In this document: positions 44,941 to 54,031 of the stretch, in pieces
Position numbering within the stretch: position 1 is the stretch's first letter
Layout of the letters: each line of letters begins with the position of its first letter
NCBI RefSeq assembly: GCF_023091745.1
Contig: NC_068922.1
Span: 10,744,001 to 10,808,000 of the forward strand
Direction of reading: 5' to 3'
Length of the DNA stretch: 64,000 bases
Origin: Budorcas taxicolor
Lineage: Eukaryota; Chordata; Mammalia; Artiodactyla; Bovidae
Made by a program: the position numbers and the translations under genes
Notes under the pieces: model-generated
What the model saw: only the letters and a program-made list of their open reading frames with translations
Databases searched by the model: none
What the model was told of the DNA's origin: nothing

Positions 44941-45424
44941 GTAAGTTCTGTGAGAAGAGTTCAAGCAGAGAAGTGACGTCTGATTACTTTTGAAACCTGT
45001 TTATTTTCAAAAAAAATCCAATTTATGTGAAAGTAGCTGAAAAAGTACACAGAACTCCCGTAAATGTTTTTGAACTGTCAAGTAGGGGAAATTTCCCCAC
45101 CACCCCTCCTGAATTCTTCCAGCTGGACTAATAATAAAATTGACACAAAACAGATTAACAGAAAATACAAATGTTAATTCGTGTGCACAGAGGTCCCATA
45201 GAAATGAGAACCTAAATAGTGGCCAAACAAACTTTTTTCTTTTTCACTTTTTCAATATGTTTTTTATAAATTACAGTATTTGTCTTAAATTAGTGGCAAA
45301 TGCAAAATTTAATTTTGGCAACTTTTTAAGTCAGCTTCAGAAATAATTGTATTACTTTACAGATGATCCATGGGAATTTCTCTTCTTGGTTTTTCAACAA
45401 ATTGTATATATGTCTTAATATTAC
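44941..45424. other. possible old L1 remnant
   Basis: GTAGCTGAAAAAGTACACAG and ACTCCCGTAAATG near 45030-45070 recall old L1 3' sequence. Together with 47930-48030 (GTTGTCATGTCTCTTTAGTC) it may be one element split by the BovB. Weak support. Confidence 0.35.
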
Positions 45425-47386
45425 ACTATGGAATGAGGTTCGTGACATTGTACAGGAGACAAGGATCAAGACCATCCCCAAGAAAAAGAAATGCAAAAAA
45501 GCAAAATGGCTGTCTGGGGAGGCCTTACAAATAGCTGTGAAAAGAAGAGAGCCGAAAAACAAAGGAGAAAAGGAAAGATACAAGCATTTGAATGCAGAGT
45601 TCCAAAGAATAGCAAGAAGAGATAGAAAACCTTCAGCGATCAATGCAAAGAAATAGAGGAAAAGAACAGAATGGGAAAAACTAGAGATCTCTTCAAGAAA
45701 ATTAGAGATACCAAGGGAACATTTCATGCAAAGATGGGCTCGATAAAGGACAGAAATGGTATGACCTAACAAAGCAGAATATATTAAGAAGAGGTGGCAA
45801 GAATACACAGAAGAACTGCACAAAAAAGATCTTCACAACCCAGATAATCACAGTGGTGTGATCACTCATCTAGAGCCAGACATCCTGGAATGTGAAGTCA
45901 AGGGGGCCTTAGAAAGCATCACTATGAACAAAGCTAGTGGAGGTGATGGAATTCCAGTTGAGCTGTTTCCAGTCCTAAAAGATGATGCTGTGAAAGTGCT
46001 GCACTCAATATGCCAGCAAATTTGGAAAACTCAGCAGTGGCCACAGGACTGAAAAAGGTCAGTTTTCATTCCAATCCCAAAGAAAGGCAATGCCAAAGAA
46101 TGCTAAACTACCGCACAATTGTACTCATCTCACATGCTAGTAAAGTAATGCTCAAAATTCTCCAAGCCAGGCTTCAGCAATACACGAACCATGAACTTCC
46201 TGATGTTCAAGCTGGTTTTAGAAAAGGCAGAGGAACCAGAGATCAAATTGCCAACATCCATTGGATCATGGAAAAAGCAAGAGAGTTCCAGAAAAACATC
46301 TATTTCTGCTTTCTTGACTATGCCAAAGCCTTTGACTGTGTGGATCACAATAAACTGTGGAAAATTCTGAGAGAGATGGGAATACCAGACCAGCTGACCT
46401 GCCTCTTGAGAAATCTGTATGCAGGTCAGGAAGCAACAGTTAGAACTGGACATGGAACAACAGACTGGTTTCAAATAGGAAAAGGAGTACGTCAAGGCTG
46501 TATATTGTCACCCTGCTTATTTAACTTATATTCAGAGTACATCATGAGAAACGCTGGACTGGAAGAAACACAAGCTGGAATCAAGATTGCCAGGAGAAAT
46601 GTCAGTAACCTCAGATATGCAGATGACACTACCCTTATGGCAGAAAGTGAAGAGGAACTAAAAAGCTTCTTGATGAAAGTGGAAGAGGAGAGTGAAAAAG
46701 TTGGCTTAAAGCTCAACATTCAGAAAACAAAGGTCATGGCATCTGGTCCCATCACTTCATGGGAAATAGATGAAGAAACAGTGGAAACAGTGCCAGACTT
46801 TATTTTTGGGGGCTCCAAAATCACTGCAGATGGTGACTACAGCCATGAAATTAAAAGACGCTTACTCCTTGGAAGGAAAGTTATGACCAACCTAGATAGC
46901 ATATTGAAAAGCAGAGACATTACTTTGCTGACTAAGGTCCATCTATTCAAGGCTACGGTTTTTCCTGTGGTCATGTATGGATGTGAGAGTTGGACTGTGA
47001 AGAAGGCTGAGCGCCGAAGAATTGATGCTTTTGAACTGTGGTGTTGGAAAAGACGCTTGAGAGTCCCTTGGACTGCAAGGAGATCCAATCAGTCCATTCT
47101 AAAGGAGATCAACCCTGGGATTTGTTTGGAAGGAATGATTCCAAAGCTGAAACTCCAGTACTTTGGCCACCTCATGCAAAGAGTTGACTCACTGGAAAAG
47201 ACTCTGATGCTGGGAAGAATTGGAGGCCGGAGGAGAAGGGGACGACAGAGGATGAGATGGCTGGATGGCATCACTGATACGATGGACGTGACTCCGAGTG
47301 AACTCTGGGAGTTGGTGATGGACAGGGAGGCCTGCAATTCATGGGGTTGCAAATAGTTGGACACGACTGACCGACTGAACTGAACT
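45425..47386 (+). mobile_element. BovB LINE, 1.96 kb, with a 448-codon RT frame
   Basis: Begins at the end of the endonuclease linker (NEVRDIVQETRIKTIP) and ends in CTGAACTGAACTG. The frame 46010-47356 covers the RT core (DYAKAFDCVDH, KGVRQGCILSPCLFNLY, LRYADDTTLMAES) and the C-terminal domain without a stop. A frameshift near 46.07 kb separates it from the upstream RT part. It is not a host gene. Confidence 0.95.
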
Positions 47387-48329
47387 GATTACCTTTGTAA
47401 CTTAAGCTATAAAAACATTCGAAGCAGGCAACTTTTATACCCTTTAGAGAAAGAAACAATAGAGATGAATTGACAGGACAAAGAAACTTGGGTCTTGTGT
47501 GCTCAATTAGAGAGGAATCTAAGAAGTTTGTCCCTGGTAGTAAATTCAAGAAGTAATAAGGTTTATACAAATTTCTTGACCCGAATTCCCTCTCCTTGGT
47601 GAAAAGGGTGTCTTACCCTTGGAGGCAAGGGGTACACCTTTCTCATGAGAGATTTATTTTCTGCTTTCTGGGGGACAAAAATGAAGGTCAGAGTGTCACT
47701 CTTGCTGGTTGTGTTTTAAGTAACTTTAATTCAAACTAATCATTCTGCCACTGTGGCTTAGTCGGGGAGCCCTCCCACACACTAGCAGAACCATCTGAGA
47801 GTGTGTGGACCTCGCTGCTCATCACCCCTTAGTCTCTTAGGGTGTATTTTCTGTACAAGACCACTGTTTCACATAACTCTAAGATGACCAGCAACATCAA
47901 GAAATAGCATCCATCCGACTTACTGATGTCCCAATCATGACCCAAGAATCAAATCCAGGATCACGTGTTGAGCATAGTTGTCATGTCTCTTTAGTCTCCT
48001 GTCAATTCTTCAGCCTGTCCTAAGCCTTTCAGGATCCTAATTTTATAGATATCACAACTATATGTCTATGGATATATCTATTCAATTATATTAAAAAGTA
48101 ATGAATTTGCAACAGTACCTCTGACTGCAACCCCATGGCACCGGGTTTATTCTCGCCTTCCCCATCTCCTTACTTGTAATTTATTTTTCTCCTCCAGGCC
48201 CATTAATCTCCCTGTATTTATTAGCTATATTTTGAAGATGATTCAATCAAACCAGGATCTTCTGACCGTTCCTACCTTTCCCATCCATGGGAGGTGTACA
48301 GAATGTCTGAAGAGAGCAGATGTTGTCAC
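47387..48329. other. intergenic, mostly unrecognised
   Basis: Apart from the possible L1 remnant near 47930-48030 nothing is recognised. Confidence 0.45.
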
Positions 48330-48720
48330 CATTAAATATAGTGGTTTTCAACTTGAATTTAACTTTCAATTTTGGCTGCATATTAGAATCATCTGGAAGA
48401 TATTTGCAAATACTCAGACCTAACCTACAACTGGGTTTCCCAGGTGGCTCAGCAGTAAAGAATCCACCTGCCAATATAGGAGGTTCGGGTTCAATCCCTG
48501 GGTCTGGGAAGATCTCCTAGAGAAGGAAGTGGCAACCCACTCCAGTATTCTTGCCTGGGAAATCCCATGGACAGAGGAGCCCGCGGGCAACAGTCCATGG
48601 AGTCCCAAAAGAGTCCGACATGACTTAACAACAACAATAACCTACAACCACATCAACTAAATCCTAATCTCCAGGAGTGAAACCCAGTCGCCAATACTTC
48701 TCAAGCTCACTGTGTAATTC
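48330..48720 (-). mobile_element. MER5-like DNA transposon split by Bov-tA
   Basis: Left piece around 48340-48421 (TAGAATCATCTGGAAGATAT) and right piece 48649-48720 (AATCCTAATCTCCAGGAGTG, CTTCTCAAGCTCACTGTGTA). It hosts the SINE at 48432-48638. Orientation is uncertain. Confidence 0.55.
48432..48638 (+). mobile_element. Bov-tA SINE inserted in a MER5-like repeat
   Basis: Forward copy from GGGTTTCCCAGGTGGCTCAG to an ACAACAACAAT tail, flanked by AACCTACAAC at 48422-48431 and 48639-48648. Confidence 0.93.
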
Positions 48721-48859
48721 TAACGTGAGTCAAAGTTAAGAATTAACAAAGCAGATATCTACCTTTATGAAGTAGGTTATATGATTAGATTTAAATGCAG
48801 TCTACTGATAAATAGAAGATAGTGTCAAAATGGAAACTATTGTGAGAGGCTCACATCTC

Positions 48860-50075
48860 CATTTTTTTAAATTGGAGGATAATTGCTTTACAATGTCGTG
48901 TTGGAACACATGAAAAGATGCTCAACATCACTCACTATCAGAGAAATGCAAATCAAAACCACAATGAGGTACCATTTCACACCAGTCAGAATGGCTGCGA
49001 TCCAAAAATCTGCAAGCGATAAATGCTGGAGAGGGTGTGGAGAAAAGGGAACCCTCCTACACTGTTGGTGGGAATGCAAACTAGTACAGCCACTATGGAG
49101 AACAGTGTGGAGATTCCTTAAAAAACTGGAAATAGAACTGCCTTATGACCCAGCAATCCCACTGCTGGGCATACACATGGAGAAAACCAGAATTGAAAGA
49201 GACACGTGTACCCCAGTGTTCATCACAGCACTGTTTATAATAGCCAGGACATGGAAGCAACCTAGATGTCCATCAGCAGACGAATGGATAAGAAAGCTGT
49301 GGAACATATACACAATGGAGAATTACTCAGCCATTAAAAAGAATACATTTGAATCAGTTCTAATGAGGTGGATGAAACTGGAGCCTATTATACAGAGTGA
49401 AGTAAGCCAGAAAGAAAAACACCAGTACAGTATACTAACACATATATATGGAATTTAGAAAGATAGTAACGGTAAGCTTGTATGTGAGACAGCAAAAGAG
49501 ACACAGATGTATAGAACAGTCTTTTGGAATCTGTGGGAGAGGGCAAGGGTGGGATGGTTTGGGAGAATGGCATTGAAACCTGTATATTATCATATGTGAA
49601 ACGAATCACCAGTCCAGGTTCGATGCATGATACAGGGTGCTCAGGGCTGGTGCACTGGGATGACCCAGAGGGATGGGATGGGGAGAGACTTGGGAGGGGG
49701 GTTCAGGATGGGGAACACGTGTACACCCGTGGAGGATTCATGTCATGTCAATGTATGGCAAAACCACTATAATATTGTAAAGTAATTAGCCTCCAAAAAA
49801 TTAATTTAAAAAACCCAACAATGCCGTGTTGGTTTTTCGCCATAGAACAGCATGAATCAGCCATAAGTATCCATGTGGCCCCTCCTTCTTGGACCTCCCT
49901 CCCGCCGCCCCCATCCCACCCCTCTAGGTCGTCACACAGCCCCAGGCTGAGCTCGCGGTGCTATGCAGCGGCTTCCCATTAGCTGTCTACGTTACACGTG
50001 GCAGTGTGTATATTTCAGTGCTGCTGTCTTAGTTGGTACCACCCTCTCCTCCCCCTGCTATCTCCATTGTAAACG
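48860..50075 (-). mobile_element. ruminant L1 3' end, split by a second L1
   Basis: The left piece (48860-48904, ATTGGAGGATAATTGCTTTA) and right piece (49818-50075, CATGAATCAGCCATAAGTAT) are continuous parts of a reverse L1 3' UTR. They are separated by a forward L1 and a 15-bp duplicated target. Confidence 0.88.
48905..49817 (+). mobile_element. L1, 5'-truncated, ORF2 C-terminus plus 3' UTR
   Basis: An open frame of 191 codons (48883-49458) encodes the L1 ORF2p C-terminal region (CWRGCGEKGTLLHCWWECKL, PYDPAIPLLGI, MENYSAIKK). The 3' UTR and an A-rich end at 49798-49813 follow. ACAATGTCGTGTTGG at 48890-48904 and ACAATGCCGTGTTGG at 49818-49832 are the target duplication. Confidence 0.93.
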
Positions 50076-50083
50076 TAAAGGCT

Positions 50084-50280
50084 TGAGACTTCTCTGGTGA
50101 TCCAGTGACTCCACACTCCCAGTGCAGGGACCCTGGGCTTGGTTATTGGTCAGGGAACTAGTTCCCACATGCTGCAACTCGGAGTTTGCGTGCACAACTA
50201 AAGATCCCACATGCTGCCATGAAGATCAAATATCCTGCCTGCTGCAGCTAACACTGAACGCAGCCAAATTTTTTAAAAGT
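50084..50280 (+). mobile_element. CHR-type SINE
   Basis: Forward copy starting GAGACTTCTCTGGTGATCCA and ending CACTGAACGCAGCCAAAT. Confidence 0.83.
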
Positions 50281-50318
50281 CTTAAAGTATTTCTAAGCAG
50301 GTTTCTGTGTGGACATAA

Positions 50319-50495
50319 GTTTTTTAAATTAATTTTTATTAGAGTATGCCTGATGTACAATGTTGTGTTAGTTTCTGCTGTACAGCGAAGTAAATCAGTG
50401 TTACGTATATCCATTCTTTTCGATTCTTTTCCCATATAGCTCATTACAGAGTATTGAGTTTCCTGTGCTATACAGTAGGTTCTTATTAGTTAAAG
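50319..50495 (-). mobile_element. ruminant L1 3' UTR
   Basis: Reverse copy: TGTACAATGTTGTGTTAGTT, TACAGCGAAGTAAATCAGTG and TTTCCTGTGCTATACAGTAG. Confidence 0.87.
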
Positions 50496-50611
50496 TATTT
50501 TCTGTTAGGGTATTTAATAGGCATTTTGTCTCTTGAAAATGAATCCAGCAAAGACATAATAGTGAATGTGAAATCCTGGCTAAAAATCTGTGCCGTATTT
50601 GATTGCCCTCA

Positions 50612-50752
50612 AGCAGCACTTCTCAAACTTTAATGTCCATACAAATCACTTCTGTATCATGGAAAAAGTAGTTTGCAATTTAGCAGGTCTGGGGTAGGGT
50701 CTGAGAGACTTTATAAAATGATGCTGAAGTTGCTAGTCTGGACACCATGTTT
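50612..50752 (-). mobile_element. MER5A-like DNA transposon
   Basis: CACTTCTCAAACTTTAATGT, AGGTCTGGGGTAGGGTCTGA and GATGCTGAAGTTGCTAGTCT. Confidence 0.72.
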
Positions 50753-50821
50753 TGGTGGCAAGACCCCAGCATCTCTGCCCTGATCATTTAGTTAATGAGT
50801 CTTAATTTGAAGGGTGTAATG

Positions 50822-50828
<7 letters not shown>

Positions 50829-50869
<41 letters not shown>
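50829..50869. repeat. (GT)20 microsatellite
   Basis: A perfect run, fused to the tail of a reverse Bov-tA. It is likely polymorphic. Confidence 0.97.
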
Positions 50870-50871
<2 letters not shown>

Positions 50872-51078
50872 GTCTCTTCAGTGGTGTCCCACTCTTTACC
50901 ACCCTATGGCCTGCAGCCCGCCAGGCTCCTCTGCCCGTAGGGTTCTCTAGGAAAGAATACTGGAGTAGGTTTCTGTGCCCTCCTCCAGGGGATCTTCCCA
51001 ACCCAGGGATCGAAACTAGGTCCCCCACATCTCCTGCACTGAAGGCAGATTCTTTACCACTGAGCAACCAGGGAAGCC
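50870..51078 (-). mobile_element. Bov-tA SINE
   Basis: Reverse copy with head at 51078 (CAGGCTTCCCTGGTTGCTCA). Its 3' tail passes directly into the (GT)20 microsatellite. Confidence 0.93.
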
Positions 51079-51184
51079 TGAGCCTCTCTTTAGCTCTGAT
51101 AAAACCTAGGGACTTTCCCAGGGGGAAAAAAAAAGAGTGTACATGCATGTACACACCTAAGCATATAATTCTGGGGGGTTCATG

Positions 51185-51665
51185 CATGCTTTCAATGAAT
51201 ACCAATTTATGAATACCAAGCATTTTTCTGGGTGCTAAAGGTAGAGCAATGGACAAGATGGAAAATGTCCCCACCTTGTGGAGTTTTCATTGTGGCTTCA
51301 GGGGACAAACAGCCACCAAGAAAGTGAACAAGCCATGTCAAGTAGTGAAACATGTACTAGGACAGGGTCCGTGGTTTCGTGTGATGGACAGATTGGGTTG
51401 GAGGAGTGCAAGAGTGTCTCTGATAAACAACTGGTCTGTCTGTCGAGCCATCTTGACCATCAGAGGCCTGAAGGCCAGTAACTGGTGGAAAAGGCAATAA
51501 GCCCAAAAGGCATGAAGTAGACATGAGCTTCAAAAAAACACAGAGAGGCTGGTGTGGCAGGAACAGAGCCAGGGAAGGACAGTGACAGAAGATGATTCCA
51601 GAGGGCGTAGGGAGATGGGCAGATCCTGCAGGGCCTTGAACATCACGACAAGGAGGCTGCCTCCA
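51185..51665 (+). mobile_element. L2 LINE fragment
   Basis: CTGGGTGCTAAAGGTAGAGC, CCACCTTGTGGAGTTTTCAT and CAGATCCTGCAGGGCCTTGA follow the usual L2 3' order. Confidence 0.6.
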
Positions 51666-52411
51666 TCCCATCCACTTGTCCAAGCCTGTTTTTGCATCCT
51701 AAAGGAGCTATAGCCCCCATTTTTGAGAACCCCAGACTGAGAAGCTAATTTAGGAACTAAAGAAAAAAAATGTCTTTGGGGGATTAAAGGTTCAGAGAGT
51801 CCATCTGAAAATCTAGAAAAAGGAGGGAAGGAAGCTCAGGACACAGTCCATCTCTGGACCACCGGCCCCACACTACCCCCACCCCAACCAGACCCCGAAT
51901 GGTGCGCTACCAGGCACAATAGCTTGCTGAGTTGTTGTAAGTTTGAATTCCTATTTGTGAGTAAACTTTTACAGAGAAGCTTCTAGTTTCCACCCCATCT
52001 CTTCCTGCTGCAGAACCCTAGGACATCCCAGGCCTGCTCAGGTGGCCCTCGGGAGGCTGGGGTCTCTCTTTTCTTAGTTCTTGGCCTTTGAACGGCCCAC
52101 GATGGCTTCCAAGCCTCAGCTTAGTTGGCTTAGTTGTGACTGCTCAGGCGTGGCTTTTTTCAACGTTTCACCCTGCTTTGAGGGGGCCTGGCTGAGTTTG
52201 TGCAGTCCTCATTTCAGAAAGTGCCTCTTACATAGCAATTGTCTTTTTAACTCACCTGTGTCGAGGGCTGGCTGGAGACTGTTACAATCTGTGTGAAACA
52301 GCTGCCGGATCAGAATTAAGAGGGTTTGATTGATGCTTTCATTTTCCCCGAGATCCTCTCAGGCCTCCAGATTATAGAAAGAAAAACCGCACTGGCATTC
52401 TGCTTTCAAAG
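51666..52411. other. intergenic, nothing recognised
   Basis: Moderately GC-rich, no coding or repeat signal that I can name. 52743-53325 is the same. Confidence 0.5.
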
Positions 52412-52550
52412 ATGACTTCTAGGGAATTCCCTGCCAGTCCAGTGGTTAGAGATTCGAGGCTTTCATTGCGGAGGGTGCAGATTTAATCTCTGATTGGGGA
52501 ACTAAGATGGCACAAACTGTATGGTGCAGCCAAAAAAAAAAAAAAAAAAA
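52412..52550 (+). mobile_element. CHR-type SINE with poly(A)
   Basis: Forward copy GGGAATTCCCTGCCAGTCCA to GTGCAGCCAAAA with an 18-nt A-run. Confidence 0.85.
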
Positions 52551-52659
52551 CAACCCTGGAAATAATGGGGGAGAGGGCACTTTAAGAGAGAGAAGTGGCC
52601 CCAAACACTATCTAACAAGCACCAGCCGAGTGTGTCTTTCTCCCGACAGTAAACCCTAG

Positions 52660-52742
52660 GGCCCGGGTCTTTCTAAATTCACGCTGTCGCTAGTGCCTAC
52701 AGCAGTGCCTGGCACATAGGTGCTCAGGAAGTAGTTGTTGAA
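52660..52742 (+). mobile_element. MIR or L2 end fragment
   Basis: CAGCAGTGCCTGGCACATAG and TGCTCAGGAAGTAGTTGTTG. Too short to separate MIR from L2. Confidence 0.6.
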
Positions 52743-53325
52743 TAGATGGAGCCAGGTATTAGTGCTTCAGCTTTGATGACTTGTAGCAGTGCCCCTCTTC
52801 CCATAGGAAAGATGCCTGGAAGTAGGCCAGGCAGGGATGGGAGCTTCAAGGAGAAACACAAACCTCCAGCTTTACTCCCTTCTCTATTAGCCATGCACAT
52901 TGGAGACAGAATTTCAAAAATCTCCAAGACAGGAAGCAGAAAAAAGCCAGTTCCATTTCTCCAAACCACCTACCTCATCTCCCCGCATTGCTAGGGTCTT
53001 AAACATATTACAATCCATGTCTGACCCGATACACATGGCTCCGAAGGATCCCATCAGGAATGATTTGTCAATGTAAGCATTCTCTACTTATCTATTATAT
53101 AAATCCAGGTGTTATTAGATGTTTAATCGAAAGTATTTGTATTAAGGATATAGATATCACATTTTCAACAGTTTTCTACGATTAGTACATCTTCTCATAC
53201 ATTGAAAGAATATGGTGTTTGAACTAAAAACATTTTTCAAATGACTCAAAATTCTCATAGTTCTTTCAACAATGTCTTCCTGATGTAATAAACCACAGCA
53301 AAAGTGACTCTAACAAGGGTGGAGG

Positions 53326-53670
53326 ATTGTCATACTGAGTAAAGTATGTCAGACAGAGAAGGAGAAATATTGTATGACATCACTTACATGAAGGATCTAA
53401 AAAGAAATTGTACAAATGAGCTTATTTACAAAAAAGATATAGCTCTACAGACTTCGAGAATGAATTCAAAATGGATAACCTACAAGGACGTACTGTATAC
53501 AGCGCAGAGAACTCTGCTCAATGTTACGTGGCAGCCTGGATGGGAGAGGAGTTTGGGGGAGAATGGATACATGCATATGTCTGACTGAGTCCCTTTGTTG
53601 TCCACCTGAAGTTATCACAGCATTGTTAATCAGCTATCCTTCAGTATAAAATAAAGTGTTTTTAAAATAG
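53326..53670 (+). mobile_element. L1 3' end just upstream of OTOR
   Basis: Forward copy: GAAGGAGAAATATTGTATGA, CCTACAAGGACGTACTGTAT and GCAGCCTGGATGGGAGAGGA blocks, ending near AAATAAAGTGTTTTTAAAA. It ends about 170 bp before the OTOR TATA-like box. Confidence 0.87.
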
Positions 53671-53840
53671 TGGACTATTTTGGAGAGCATTTGTGTGTAA
53701 AAAAAGACACAGCGTTTGCGTCTCTTTAGAAAATCCGATGCTAAATAACCCCTAGAGCCCAGTCACTGCTATGAAGGCCGAGGCACAGGTAGCCACCTCC
53801 CCATTGGCTGCAGGGGACTCGCCCAGATGTCTGGCTTTCA

Positions 53841-53848
53841 CATAAAAG
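53841..53848 (+). promoter_or_regulatory. OTOR: OTOR TATA-like box
   Basis: CATAAAAG lies 76 bp before the ATG, placing a start site near 53870 and a 5' UTR of about 45 nt. There is no CpG island here, unlike SNRPB2, which fits restricted expression. Confidence 0.5.
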
Positions 53849-53916
53849 ACAGGAAGCACTGAAGTCAGTCTCCACTTCCACTCAAAGGGCGAAAGCAAAA
53901 ACAGCAAAAGAGGAAG

Positions 53917-54031
53917 ATGGCAAGACTGTTGTTCCTTTTCCTCCCAGGTCTTGTGGCCGTATGTGCCGTGCATGGAATATTTATGGACAGACTTGCCTCC
54001 AAGAAGCTGTGTGCAGATGATGAGTGTGTCT
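53917..54031 (+). CDS. OTOR: OTOR exon 1 (signal peptide)
   Basis: 115 coding nt, 38 codons plus one base. It encodes the signal peptide and C32/C37. The donor T|GTAAGG is at 54032. About 45 nt of 5' UTR are expected upstream if the TATA-like box is used. Confidence 0.94.

Noticed and set aside
46010..47356. A 448-codon open frame that looks like a gene
   Set aside because: All of it matches the BovB reverse transcriptase and C-terminal domain; it is a retroelement relic.
48883..49458. A 191-codon open frame
   Set aside because: It encodes the L1 ORF2 C-terminus and starts partly in flanking target DNA.
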